A stretch of 64,000 nt of DNA from Dyadobacter arcticus. Its GTDB lineage: Bacteria; Bacteroidota; Bacteroidia; Cytophagales; Spirosomataceae. The stretch is from the NCBI RefSeq assembly GCF_011762185.1, contig NZ_JAASQJ010000001.1:434001-498000 (forward strand), read 5' to 3'. Under the pieces are notes generated by a model. That model searched no databases, was not told the DNA's origin, and worked only from the letters and a program-made list of their open reading frames with translations. Shown piece by piece: positions 18,221 to 27,475 of this stretch. The translations under genes were made by a program, and so were the position numbers. Position 1 is the stretch's first letter, and every line of letters starts with the position of its first letter.

Positions 18221-19222
18221 ATGCGTAAAACTTTTTTCTGCATCGATGCCCATACCTGTGGCAACCCCGTCCGTGTTGTTGCTGGAGGCGGACCATTGCT
18301 TAACGGAAACAGCATGATGGAGCGACGGCTTCATTTTTTGAAAGAATTTGACTGGATCCGTAAAGGCCTGATGTTCGAGCCGCGTGGCCACGATATGATG
18401 AGCGGGAGCATACTTTACCCGCCCGTCGATCCCGCAAATGATATTGGGGTACTATATATAGAAACAAGCGGCTGCCTTCCAATGTGCGGACATGGAACGA
18501 TCGGTACGGTTACAATTGCCATTCAGGAAGGACTGGTAACTCCAAAGATTCCCGGCAAACTGCGCCTGGAAACGCCAGCCGGCTTGGTTTTGGTGGAATA
18601 TAAACAAGAAGGAAAAAGGGTAACTTCGGTAAAGCTCATCAACATTAAGTCGTTCCTTGCCGTTGAAAATCTTACAGTCGAATGTCCGGATCTAGGAATA
18701 TTAACGGTGGACGTTTCATATGGCGGTAACTTCTACGCGATCGTCGATCCGCAGGAAAATTTCAAAGGCCTGGAACATTATACCGCCGATCAGCTGATCA
18801 GTTGGAGCCGCGTTTGCCGAAAGCGTATGAACGAGCAATATCAATTTGTACATCCCGAAAACGAATATATCAACGGGCTAAGCCATTTTCTCTGGTCAGG
18901 AGCTGTTTTAGACCCTACTTCAACTGCCAGAAATGCGGTTTTTTACGGAGATAAAGCAATTGACCGTTCTCCCTGCGGCACGGGCACGTCAGCCCGCATG
19001 GCACAATGGCATGCTAAAGGGAAATTGAAAAAAGGCGATCACTTTATCCACGAAAGCATTATAGGTTCCAAGTTCATCGGTACGGTTGAAGACGAAGTTA
19101 CAATCGGCGATAAGCCCGCCATCATCCCAGGAATAGAAGGCTGGGCAGTAGTGACAGGATACAACAATATTTTCATAGACGACGAAGAAGATCCGTATGC
19201 GTATGGGTTTCAGGTTATTTAA
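18221..19222 (+). CDS. 4-hydroxyproline 2-epimerase (proline racemase family)
   Basis: The enzyme should invert trans-4-hydroxy-L-proline to cis-4-hydroxy-D-proline by a two-base, cofactor-free mechanism. Both catalytic cysteines are present: Cys89 in MCGHGTIG and Cys252 in DRSPCGTGTSA, which separates it from the Cys/Thr trans-3-hydroxyproline dehydratases. The N-terminal IDAHTCGNPVRVV is typical. The length of 333 aa is normal. ATG 18221 is preceded by a run of A instead of a clear Shine-Dalgarno. It is the diagnostic gene of the operon. Proline racemase activity is an alternative, but the neighbours favour hydroxyproline. Confidence 0.94.
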   Translation: MRKTFFCIDAHTCGNPVRVVAGGGPLLNGNSMMERRLHFLKEFDWIRKGLMFEPRGHDMMSGSILYPPVDPANDIGVLYIETSGCLPMCGHGTIGTVTIAIQEGLVTPKIPGKLRLETPAGLVLVEYKQEGKRVTSVKLINIKSFLAVENLTVECPDLGILTVDVSYGGNFYAIVDPQENFKGLEHYTADQLISWSRVCRKRMNEQYQFVHPENEYINGLSHFLWSGAVLDPTSTARNAVFYGDKAIDRSPCGTGTSARMAQWHAKGKLKKGDHFIHESIIGSKFIGTVEDEVTIGDKPAIIPGIEGWAVVTGYNNIFIDDEEDPYAYGFQVI

Positions 19223-19343
19223 AAAGGAAGAGGGGAAAAAGGAGGAAAGGGAGGAAAGGAGGAAAGGGACGAAGGGTTAAGATCCGTCAGCTTTTTAATC
19301 CTTCCTCCCGTTCTTCCCATTTCTCCCTTTCCTCCCTATTTCT
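19223..19343. repeat. Purine-rich tract facing a pyrimidine-rich tract (inverted repeat)
   Basis: Bases 19223-19276 are almost pure purine, with GGAGGAAAGGGAGGAAAGG repeats. Bases 19291-19342 are almost pure pyrimidine, with CCTTCCTCCC and CTCCCTTTCCTCCC. The two halves are roughly complementary around a 14-base centre. The pyrimidine half ends 5 bp before the ATG of the next gene, where a ribosome-binding purine stretch would normally be expected. Confidence 0.75.
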
Positions 19344-19347
19344 AAAA

Positions 19348-20604
19348 ATGACAAACAAAGGAACAGCAACAATCATCGGTGGCGGAATTATCGGGTTGGC
19401 TTCGGCTTATTATCTGCTGAAAAGTGGGTGGAAAGTTACGCTTGTAGATAAAGGCGATTTGTCGGATAATTGCTCGCAAGGCAATGCGGGAATGATCGTC
19501 CCGAGCCATTTTATCCCGCTGGCTGCTCCGGGGATGATTTCTAAAGGCATTAAATGGATGTTTAACAGTAGAAGCCCTTTTTACGTGAAGCCTTCCCTCG
19601 ATTTCTCCCTTATTTCCTGGGGATTGAAATTCATGAAAAGCGCAACACCCGCCAATGTGGAGCGTGCAGCACCATATTTGCGAGATTACCATTTGCTGAG
19701 CAAACAGCTTTATGAAGATATTGCCGGAGAACAAGGTTTTGATTTTGGCCTGGAAAAGAAAGGCATACTGATGCTTTACAAAACCGAAAAAGCGGGCGAG
19801 GAGGAGGCACACGTTGCGAAGGATGCGCAAAAATTGGGTTTGGATGTTGAAATGCTTTCCAAAGAACAGGTACAGGCAATCGAGCCAAATATTAAGCTCG
19901 ATATTGCTGGTGCAGTTCATTATCATTGTGATGCACACCTGTATCCAACAGCTTTATTCAACCAGCTTTTGCAAAACATTAAAAGTAAAGGTGCAAATGT
20001 CATTACCAATGCAGAGGTAACAGGTTATGAGATCTCAAATGGTGACATTAAATCGGTGGTTACTTCGCAAGGAAAAATTGAAGGCGACCTTGTCGTCATG
20101 ACCGGAGGCTCCTGGCTGCCGCAACTGGCCAAACTTGCCGGACTTTCGATTCCGGTGATGCCGGGAAAGGGATATTCTTTTATGGAATCCAACTCGTCAC
20201 ATCCTATCCTACATCCCGCATTATTGATCGAAGCGCGCGTTGCCGTGACGCCAATGAATGGTCAGGTGCGGTTTGGTGGAACGATGGAATTGGCCGCTGT
20301 AAATGATAAGGTCAATATGAACCGGGTCCAAGGGATCGCCAACGCAATTCCGCAATATTATCCTGAACTAGACATTCCGGTTCCTGTGAAAGAGAAGATA
20401 TGGTACGGCTTTCGGCCCTGTTCGCCAGATGGATTGCCGTACTTGGGTTATAGCAAGAAATTGAAAAACCTGATCGTGGCAGGCGGACATGGCATGATGG
20501 GGATAAGTCTCGGACCTGCGACGGGGAAGGTTGTGGCGGAATTGGCAGATCGAGCGTCCACGGCATTGGATGTTCAGCTTTACGATCCGGAAAGGTATAA
20601 TTGA
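19348..20604 (+). CDS. FAD-dependent D-amino-acid dehydrogenase (probable cis-4-hydroxy-D-proline dehydrogenase)
   Basis: This is a DAO-superfamily flavoprotein. The ADP-binding motif is ATIIGGGIIGLASAYYL at residues 7-23. The C-terminal FAD block GYGFRPCSPDGLPYLGYS-like segment (YGFRPCSPDGLPYLG) and VAGGHGMMGISLGPATG are present. It resembles DadA-type and D-hydroxyproline dehydrogenases. It should oxidise cis-4-hydroxy-D-proline to the pyrroline product that the first gene of the operon deaminates. It is a single-subunit type; no partner ferredoxin-like subunits are adjacent. There is no signal peptide, and association with the inner membrane face is likely. It ends the catabolic operon. 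Confidence 0.9.
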   Translation: MTNKGTATIIGGGIIGLASAYYLLKSGWKVTLVDKGDLSDNCSQGNAGMIVPSHFIPLAAPGMISKGIKWMFNSRSPFYVKPSLDFSLISWGLKFMKSATPANVERAAPYLRDYHLLSKQLYEDIAGEQGFDFGLEKKGILMLYKTEKAGEEEAHVAKDAQKLGLDVEMLSKEQVQAIEPNIKLDIAGAVHYHCDAHLYPTALFNQLLQNIKSKGANVITNAEVTGYEISNGDIKSVVTSQGKIEGDLVVMTGGSWLPQLAKLAGLSIPVMPGKGYSFMESNSSHPILHPALLIEARVAVTPMNGQVRFGGTMELAAVNDKVNMNRVQGIANAIPQYYPELDIPVPVKEKIWYGFRPCSPDGLPYLGYSKKLKNLIVAGGHGMMGISLGPATGKVVAELADRASTALDVQLYDPERYN

Positions 20605-20620
20605 GGCAACGTTAATATTG

Positions 20621-20778
20621 GAAGTTGAACGTGGTCTCCTGACCGCCCGGCGGCCCGATACGTTCGCGCGTCTTCTGGTCTCCAGACCAGTTGCACTATG
20701 CTAGTTTCGGTCTGGAGACCGGTTGACGCAGGGTCGTAGTTCGGAGACTACGACCAACTTCGGACTACGTTCAACTTC
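20621..20778. repeat. Nested palindromic mosaic element
   Basis: A perfect 12-bp outer inverted repeat, GAAGTTGAACGT (20621-20632) with ACGTTCAACTTC (20767-20778), encloses three smaller hairpins. These are CTGGTCTCCAGACCAG, CGGTCTGGAGACCG (complementary to the first), and GTCGTAGT...ACTACGAC. The whole element is GC-richer than its flanks and non-coding. The layout parallels the elements at 41767 and 42639, but with different hairpin sequences. Confidence 0.8.
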
Positions 20779-20818
20779 GTGAAAATTCGTGTATTCGTGG
20801 CAAATAAACATCACTTCA

Positions 20819-22600
20819 ATGCGGTACCATTACTTTCTAAAAATTCTCACTTTAATACTTCTAGTCTCAGCCAAATCTTTCTCCCAAACCCCAAAATCCA
20901 AATTCAACCTCTACGAGCAAAGCAGCGAGGTGGCTGGACTAGTGATCCAATACACCCAGGACATTAGGGAAGTCACTTCCTTTTATTCTCCAATGCTCGT
21001 CAGAGGCCGCGGTTTTGCAACGCCAGTAACGGTTCTCAATTCGCCCGAACAGCGAAAAAGGCTAAACGAGGTAGACAAAAGCTACCTCGACAAACTCTCC
21101 AAAGTCGACTTCGAAGCCATGAGCATTTATGGTAAAGTCGATTACATTCTGCTAAAAAGAAACATCGAGGATCACTTATTAACATTATCTCTAGAAGAAA
21201 AGGAATATGCCCAAATCGCCAAATACATTCCCTTCGCAAATGTGATTTATGACTTGGAAAAACAGCGTCGACGTGGCAATAAGGTGGACGGACAAAAGAT
21301 AGCTGGCGACTTGAATGATCTATTAAAAATCGTAAAGGAATCTGCTGAATCTGTTAAAAAAGTAGAATCCATTGATATGCCGCTGGCGATACGTGGGGAA
21401 GAAGCAGTTACCGGAATCGAAACCAGGTTAAAAGGCACTTATGAATTTTACAACGGCTATGATCCACTCTTTTCATGGTGGGTCCCCAAACCTTATCAAG
21501 CATTGGACAGCGCGCTTACCGCTTATGCAAAAACGATAAAAGCAAAAGGGAAACTCAATTCAACGCAGAAGGAGGACAAAAGCGGCATCAAAGGGACGCC
21601 GATTGGACGTGATGAATTGATGCGGCAATTGGGCGTGGAAATGATCAGCTATACTCCAGACGAATTGATTGAGCTTGCTAACAAGGAATTCGCGTGGTGC
21701 GACAAAGAATTGTTGAAAGCAACGCAGGAGATGGGTTATGGTACCGATTGGAAAAAGGCCCAGGAAAAAGTAAAGAACAGCTATGTGCCTGCTGGTGAGC
21801 AGCCGCAGCTGATCATGAAGCTTTACAATGACGCCAAAGATTTTATCACAAAAAATAACCTTTACGACTACCCGGAAATCGCCGACGAAACGTGGGGAAT
21901 GCAAATGATGTCTCCTGAAAGACAGCTGGTTAATCCATTTTTCCTTGGAGGCAGGGATATCATTATCTCCTATCCTACCAACACCATGGAGCATGAGGAT
22001 AAGCTGATGAGCATGCGCGGGAATAATCCTTACTTTTCGCGTTCCACAGTCCATCACGAATTGGTACCCGGCCACCATTTGCAATATTATATGGGCAGCC
22101 GATACAAACCTTACCGCGACGAATTCGGCACGCCGTTTTGGACGGAGGGCTGGGCGTTGTACTGGGAATTGTTACTTTATGAAAAAGGCTTTGCCAAAAC
22201 GCCCGAGGAGAGGATCGGGATGCTGTTCTGGCGGATGCACCGTTGCGCCAGGATCATTTTTTCGTTAAACTATCATTTGGGAAAATGGACACCTCAGGAA
22301 TGTATCGATTTCCTGGTAGACAGGGTAGGACACGAACGCGCCAATGCGGAAGGCGAAGTACGACGATCTTTTGAAGGAAGTTACGGCCCGCTTTACCAGA
22401 TCGCCTATTTATTGGGAGGTTTGCAAATATTCGGCCTGAAAAAGGAATTGGTCGAAAGCGGCAAAATGACTTACAAACAATTCCATGAAGCGATTATGAA
22501 GGAGAACAATATGCCTATCGAGATGGTCAGGGCGACGCTAATCAACCAGCCTTTAAAGCCTGATTTCAAAACGAAATGGAAGTTTTATAGTTTCAAATAA
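20819..22600 (+). CDS. Secreted DUF885 family protein (putative metallopeptidase)
   Basis: A signal peptide (ILTLILLVSAKSFSQ) is followed by a long helical protein of the DUF885 family. The zinc-binding-like motif is HHELVPGHHLQ, with His413, Glu414 and His418/419, and a downstream Glu in GTPFWTEGWALYWE. That arrangement fits an HExxxH-type metallopeptidase. ATG 20819 is chosen over GTG 20789, because it starts directly with the signal peptide. It lies 40 bp after a palindromic element and follows the hydroxyproline operon, in line with periplasmic peptide breakdown. DUF885 biochemistry is poorly known, so peptidase activity is an inference. Confidence 0.85.
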   Translation: MRYHYFLKILTLILLVSAKSFSQTPKSKFNLYEQSSEVAGLVIQYTQDIREVTSFYSPMLVRGRGFATPVTVLNSPEQRKRLNEVDKSYLDKLSKVDFEAMSIYGKVDYILLKRNIEDHLLTLSLEEKEYAQIAKYIPFANVIYDLEKQRRRGNKVDGQKIAGDLNDLLKIVKESAESVKKVESIDMPLAIRGEEAVTGIETRLKGTYEFYNGYDPLFSWWVPKPYQALDSALTAYAKTIKAKGKLNSTQKEDKSGIKGTPIGRDELMRQLGVEMISYTPDELIELANKEFAWCDKELLKATQEMGYGTDWKKAQEKVKNSYVPAGEQPQLIMKLYNDAKDFITKNNLYDYPEIADETWGMQMMSPERQLVNPFFLGGRDIIISYPTNTMEHEDKLMSMRGNNPYFSRSTVHHELVPGHHLQYYMGSRYKPYRDEFGTPFWTEGWALYWELLLYEKGFAKTPEERIGMLFWRMHRCARIIFSLNYHLGKWTPQECIDFLVDRVGHERANAEGEVRRSFEGSYGPLYQIAYLLGGLQIFGLKKELVESGKMTYKQFHEAIMKENNMPIEMVRATLINQPLKPDFKTKWKFYSFK

Positions 22601-22650
22601 TATTGTAGCTTACATTTTCAAAAATCAGCCTAACCAATTTAAACCTCTTT

Positions 22651-24087
22651 ATGTCACCGGAAAGTACTGTCGATGCCGCTGAAAAAACTTCATTCAAACC
22701 TTCGTTAGGACTAGTCGACGCTACCATGCTGGTTGCTGGGAGCATGATCGGTTCGGGGATATTTATTGTAAGTGCAGATATCACTAGAAATACGGGAAGT
22801 GTCGGTTGGCTGATGTTTGTTTGGCTGATCACGGGTTTCATGACATTGACGGCCGCGTTGAGTTATGGCGAGCTGAGTGCCATGTTTCCAAAGGCCGGAG
22901 GGCAATATGTTTATCTTAAAGAAGCCTATAACCCGTTGATAGGCTTTCTTTATGGATGGAGCTTTTTCACCGTAATCCAAACGGCAACCATCGCCGCAGT
23001 AGCCGTTGCTTTTGCAAAATTTACGGCCTATCTCCTACCTATGTTCAGTGAAGATTTGGTAGCCATTAATCTGGGTTTTCTCAAAATATCCCCCGCCCAG
23101 CTGCTCTCACTGGTACTCATTATCCTGTTGACGTTTATCAATACACGTGGTGTAAATAGCGGCAAAATCATCCAGACAACATTCACCCTGACCAAATTGC
23201 TGAGCCTTCTAGGTCTTATTGTTTTTGGATTGATATTCATGAAACCTGAAATATGGGCTGCTAACTGGGACTCGGCAACCATGTGGGATTTACATAAACT
23301 GGGCATTGATGGCAGCGTGGAATCTTACACAACCATTGCGGCATTTGGAGCGATTGCAGCTTCCATGGTAGGGTCTATTTTCAGCAGCGATTCCTGGAAC
23401 AATGTAACTTTCATTGCCGGCGAAATTAAGAATCCACAGCGTAATATTGGGCTAAGCCTTGCACTGGGGACGATCATTGTCACCGTTATATATGTGATGA
23501 CCAATGTAATGTACACCGGTGTTTTGTCTTTGCAGGAAATTGCTTCATCGGATAAAGATCGGGTGGCTGTTACAGCATCACAAGTTATCTTCGGCAGCTC
23601 AGGAACGATCATTATTGCCATTATGATCATGATTTCCACATTTGGATGTAACAATGGTCTGATCATGTCAGGTGCGAGGGTATATTACTCCATGGCGAAA
23701 GATGGCATGTTTTTCAAAAAAGTAGGGACTTTAAACAAGAACGCTGTACCTGAATTTGGGTTGTGGGTACAATGCGTGATCGCGTGCCTTTGGAGCCTCA
23801 GCGGGAAGTATGGTAACCTGCTTGATATGATCTCCTTTGTAGTGGTGGTGTTTTACATGCTGACCATTGTCGGAATATTTATACTAAGAAGAAAAATGCC
23901 AGATGCGCCTCGTCCCTATAAAGCCTTTGGTTACCCATTTTTGCCCATTATCTACATTATCATGGGAGTTGCCTTTTGCGTGCTTCTGATTATTTATAAG
24001 CCCGAATACACTTGGCCAGGGTTGATCATTGTATTACTCGGCATTCCTGTTTATTATGTTATTGCCAAGAAAGAGATTACAGTATAA
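22651..24087 (+). CDS. APC family amino acid permease
   Basis: The 478-aa integral membrane protein has about 12 hydrophobic segments. TM1 carries the substrate-binding motif AGSMIGSGIFIVSADI (unwound GSG), and TM6 has the AFGAIAASMVGSIFSSD region. This is the LAT/YhdG-like branch of the amino acid-polyamine-organocation superfamily. It should import amino acids across the inner membrane. Its place between the hydroxyproline operon and a secreted peptidase makes proline, hydroxyproline or another peptide-derived amino acid a likely substrate, but this is inferred from location only. Confidence 0.92.
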   Translation: MSPESTVDAAEKTSFKPSLGLVDATMLVAGSMIGSGIFIVSADITRNTGSVGWLMFVWLITGFMTLTAALSYGELSAMFPKAGGQYVYLKEAYNPLIGFLYGWSFFTVIQTATIAAVAVAFAKFTAYLLPMFSEDLVAINLGFLKISPAQLLSLVLIILLTFINTRGVNSGKIIQTTFTLTKLLSLLGLIVFGLIFMKPEIWAANWDSATMWDLHKLGIDGSVESYTTIAAFGAIAASMVGSIFSSDSWNNVTFIAGEIKNPQRNIGLSLALGTIIVTVIYVMTNVMYTGVLSLQEIASSDKDRVAVTASQVIFGSSGTIIIAIMIMISTFGCNNGLIMSGARVYYSMAKDGMFFKKVGTLNKNAVPEFGLWVQCVIACLWSLSGKYGNLLDMISFVVVVFYMLTIVGIFILRRKMPDAPRPYKAFGYPFLPIIYIIMGVAFCVLLIIYKPEYTWPGLIIVLLGIPVYYVIAKKEITV

Positions 24088-24109
24088 CAGCCATTAATTT
24101 ATCACTCCT

Positions 24110-25663
24110 ATGAAATCGACATTCTATTCTTTGTTACTGCTTTGCCCGGGCTTCCTGTTTGCCCAGGAAATAGACCAGGAAGCTCTCGCCAAGATCCGCA
24201 AGGAAGGGCTTGACAACTCAAAAGTGAAGGAGATCGCGCACCATTTGACAGACATTTCCGGACCCAGACTGACCAATTCCCCCGGTTTTCAGCGCGCTGC
24301 TGAATGGTCGGTAAGCGAGTTGAAAAAATGGGGATTGCAGAATTCAAGAATAGAGGATTGGGGTGAATTCGGGAAAGGCTGGCAGGTAGAAAAAAGCTAT
24401 CTCGCGATGACTAAACCTTATTATATGCCAATAATTGGTATTCCAAAAGCATGGACTTCCGGCACTTCTGGCCCAATCAGCGGCGAAGTGGCTATTGTGG
24501 ATATCCAAAATGAAGAGGATCTTAAAAAGTATACAGAAGGAACGTTGACCGGGAAAATCGTTCTTACCAAAGGCGCCGCTGATACGGACCCGAATTTTAA
24601 AGCCGACGCAACAAGATATACTACCGAAGATCTTGAAAAAATGACCAACTCTGCACCTTTTGGTCAGGGGAACTTTACGGCTGAGCAAATGGAACGGATC
24701 CGAACAATGCGCTCATTCCGGACCAAGGTTGACAGCACATTGAAAACCCAAAAAATCAAGCTGGAACTTGCAGGTCGTACTGGCAGGCACGGCACATTCT
24801 TTACCAGCAACGGCGCGTCATACAAGGGCGATTCGCCGCTGGCAGGTCCTGCATTTGAAATCGCTCCCGAGCACGCCGGTCTGATTGCCCGTTTGATAGA
24901 AAGCGGCATTCCGGTGATGCTGGAAGCCGAATCTGCAACGACTTTTTATGATAAAAAACTCACTACCGGAAATGTTATAGCTGAAATCCCAGGCTCAGAT
25001 CCTAAACTGAAAGATGAAATTATAATGCTTGGCGGGCATTTGGATTCGTGGCACAGCGCCACCGGAGCAACAGATAATGCTGCGGGTTGTACGGTAATGC
25101 TGGAAGCAATCAGAATTTTGCAGACTGCCGGTTTGAAGCCAAAAAGAACAATCCGCATTGCATTATGGTCTGGTGAAGAACAAGGCCTGCACGGTTCCAG
25201 AAATTATGTTAAAAACACTTTCGGTGACCCGCAGACGATGAAATTACTTCCAGCTCATGAGAAATTATCAGCGTATTATAACATTGATAACGGTACCGGC
25301 CGCATCCGTGGAATCTATTTGCAAGGAAATGAAGGCCCACGTCCCATTTTCGAAAAGTGGCTGGCCTCTTTCTCCGATATCATCGATCATCCAACCATTA
25401 CTTCCCGAAATACCGGTGGTACCGATCATCAAAGCTTTGATGCGCTAGGCTTGCCTGGTTTTCAGTTTATCCAGGATGGAATTGAATATGGTACCCGCAC
25501 GCATCATACCAACATGGATACGTACGAGAGGCTTGTCATGGACGATCTGAAGCAAATGGCGACTGTTGTAGCAGCGTTCGTATACAATACTGCTCAAATG
25601 GATCAGAAAATTCCGAGAAAGGAATTACCAAAGCCACGCCCTGCAAACAGCGTAGGCCGGTAA
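24110..25663 (+). CDS. Secreted M28 family zinc aminopeptidase with PA-like insert
   Basis: The signal peptide (FYSLLLLCPGFLFAQ) leads into a 517-aa M28 peptidase. The co-catalytic zinc ligands are visible: His310 in GGHLDSWH, Asp322 in ATDNAAG, Glu356/357 in SGEEQGLHGS, Asp in YNIDNGTG, and the terminal His in RTHHTNMDTY. Residues about 110-290 form the PA-type insert common in carboxypeptidase Q-like members. It should trim peptides in the periplasm or outside the cell. It starts 22 bp after the permease, so the two are probably cotranscribed. Its specificity is unknown. Confidence 0.93.
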   Translation: MKSTFYSLLLLCPGFLFAQEIDQEALAKIRKEGLDNSKVKEIAHHLTDISGPRLTNSPGFQRAAEWSVSELKKWGLQNSRIEDWGEFGKGWQVEKSYLAMTKPYYMPIIGIPKAWTSGTSGPISGEVAIVDIQNEEDLKKYTEGTLTGKIVLTKGAADTDPNFKADATRYTTEDLEKMTNSAPFGQGNFTAEQMERIRTMRSFRTKVDSTLKTQKIKLELAGRTGRHGTFFTSNGASYKGDSPLAGPAFEIAPEHAGLIARLIESGIPVMLEAESATTFYDKKLTTGNVIAEIPGSDPKLKDEIIMLGGHLDSWHSATGATDNAAGCTVMLEAIRILQTAGLKPKRTIRIALWSGEEQGLHGSRNYVKNTFGDPQTMKLLPAHEKLSAYYNIDNGTGRIRGIYLQGNEGPRPIFEKWLASFSDIIDHPTITSRNTGGTDHQSFDALGLPGFQFIQDGIEYGTRTHHTNMDTYERLVMDDLKQMATVVAAFVYNTAQMDQKIPRKELPKPRPANSVGR

Positions 25664-25685
25664 ATTACAAGACAGTTGAGATATG

Positions 25686-25927
25686 TTAGCCGTGCAGGGG
25701 GATACGGTGGCTACTGGTTTTGAAAAGGGAAATTCCTACACGGTTGATGTGGTCGAGAAGATCAGGGTTAGTAATTGAATCGATGTTCAGCACATCAAAT
25801 TTGTAAGGGAGCATTAACTCGTCATTTAGCACTCGATTGGACTGTATTCTTCTTGATTTACAGCGGTTTGTAAAAACAAAAATGCCTTCTCAAAATTCTG
25901 AAACCTTTGCTGCCAGCGGATATCCAT
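25686..25927 (-). pseudogene. Remnant of an HI0074/MNT nucleotidyltransferase pair
   Basis: On the minus strand, an ATG at 25927 starts a 33-codon segment (MDIRWQQRFQNFEKAF, then AVNQEEYSPIE). It closely resembles the N-terminus of HI0074-type nucleotidyltransferase substrate-binding proteins, and it ends at a stop. In a different frame immediately after comes LNDELMLPYKFDV plus NPDLLDHINRVG, which resembles the C-terminus of the partner MNT-domain nucleotidyltransferase, ending at 25686. The middle of both genes is missing, as if one deletion fused the head of the first gene to the tail of the second. It fills the otherwise empty gap between the M28 and M24 genes. Confidence 0.75.
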
Positions 25928-25981
25928 GTGGGATTTGATATTTTGAGAAAGTTAACAAACCAAATTGACTTTTGTGTAGGG

Positions 25982-27364
25982 TCATCTCATCGCCTCCACT
26001 TCGTCAACTTCCTTTGGCAAATGCTTTCCAAGCACCCGATTGCCATCCTCGGTAATGACAATATCATCTTCAATCCTGATGCCGGTAAAGTCCCGGAGCA
26101 TTTCCAGCTTGTTATAGTCCACGAATTCCGATCGTTTGTTTTCCGCTTTCCAGCGATCGATCAATGTTGGGATAAGGTATAAGCCAGGCTCAATAGTTAC
26201 TACAAAACCAGGTTCCAATGCGCGGCCCAATCGCAGTGACTTCCAGCCAAATGTGGTTCCTTTTTTTAGATCGTCGGTATAACCTACATATTGCTCGCCC
26301 AGGTTTTCCATATCGTGAACGTCCAGTCCCATCATGTGACCCAGGCCGCATTGGAAGAATAAGGTATGCACGTCGTTTGCAACCGCTTCGGCAGGATCGC
26401 CTTTGACGACTCCCAGGGATTTCAACCCTTCCAATAATTTGGTTGCGGCTAATGTGTGGACATCCTTAAATAAAATCCCTGGCTTACAAGCCTCGATGGC
26501 CGATGTCTGGGCATGGAGCACAATTTCGTACATTTCCCTTTGCAGCGTAGTGAATTTTTTGCCGGTTGGAATTGTGCGGGTTAAGTCGCCGCAGTAACGC
26601 ATGGCGGTTTCAGCGCCAGCGTCGCAGAGGCTCATTTGTCCGTCCTGCATGGCAAGATCGCGGGCGTGTGTGTGCAAGATTTCCCCGTTCACCGTCATGA
26701 TTACTGGATACGAAATGTCGCCGCCCTGGCTGATGGCGATACTTTGCAGTTTTCCAGCTAACCCTTTTTCAGTCATGCCCGGTCGCGTAGTACGCATGAA
26801 TTCCAGGTGCATATCTACGGAGGTATTCACGGCTTTTTCAATTTCTGCAATTTCCTCCCCCGACTTGTAAGAACGCATTGAAACGATTGCCTTAATCAAT
26901 CCTACTGAGGCTTTTTGGCCTGCTTCCGATGGAGCAATTTCCAGCCATTCCTGTAATTGCAAATAATGCTCGCCACGGTAAGGGGGTAAGTAATGAATGG
27001 TTTGTTGTTTTGATAAAATTCCTTTCAAAAACGAATCGATAGCATTTAAAGGCTGAACTTTGGACACACCCACTTTTGCAGCTTTGTCTACCAATGCTTC
27101 TTTCGGGCCAGTCCAGACGATATCATCGATTGTCAATTCGTTACCGAAAACAATTTCCTGATCATTGTCAATGTCAATAACGGCGTGTAGCGATGCAATG
27201 TCCAGACCGAAATAATATAAAAAAGTGCTTTCCTGGCGGAAGGGGTACACATTGTCGCGGTAGTTCATCCCGGTATCTTCATTGCCCATAAAAAGGAGCA
27301 GGCCGCTACCGACTTTTTGCTTTAATATTTGTCTTCGCTGTATGTAAGTTTCTTTTGAAAACAT
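25982..27364 (-). CDS. Aminopeptidase P / X-Pro dipeptidase (M24B)
   Basis: The creatinase-like N-terminal domain (about residues 1-170) is followed by a pita-bread M24 domain. Metal ligands are seen as Asp in SLCDAGAE, Asp in RYCGDLTRT, His in GLGHMMGLDVHD, Glu in TIEPGLYLIP and Glu in GIRIEDD. The enzyme removes N-terminal residues before proline, or splits X-Pro dipeptides, in the cytoplasm. The length of 460 aa fits aminopeptidase P. Its position between the hydroxyproline and 5-oxoproline genes fits use of imino-acid-rich peptides. No signal peptide is seen. Confidence 0.94.
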   Translation of the reverse strand: MFSKETYIQRRQILKQKVGSGLLLFMGNEDTGMNYRDNVYPFRQESTFLYYFGLDIASLHAVIDIDNDQEIVFGNELTIDDIVWTGPKEALVDKAAKVGVSKVQPLNAIDSFLKGILSKQQTIHYLPPYRGEHYLQLQEWLEIAPSEAGQKASVGLIKAIVSMRSYKSGEEIAEIEKAVNTSVDMHLEFMRTTRPGMTEKGLAGKLQSIAISQGGDISYPVIMTVNGEILHTHARDLAMQDGQMSLCDAGAETAMRYCGDLTRTIPTGKKFTTLQREMYEIVLHAQTSAIEACKPGILFKDVHTLAATKLLEGLKSLGVVKGDPAEAVANDVHTLFFQCGLGHMMGLDVHDMENLGEQYVGYTDDLKKGTTFGWKSLRLGRALEPGFVVTIEPGLYLIPTLIDRWKAENKRSEFVDYNKLEMLRDFTGIRIEDDIVITEDGNRVLGKHLPKEVDEVEAMR

Positions 27365-27475
27365 GGCTTAGGGATTTCTTTGGTAGTTTTGTAAAACGAG
27401 AGAATTTAGAGAAGTGAAATAAAAATAGCAAGCTGCACGGGTTGCGGCTTGCTACTATATCAACTATTTGTATAA

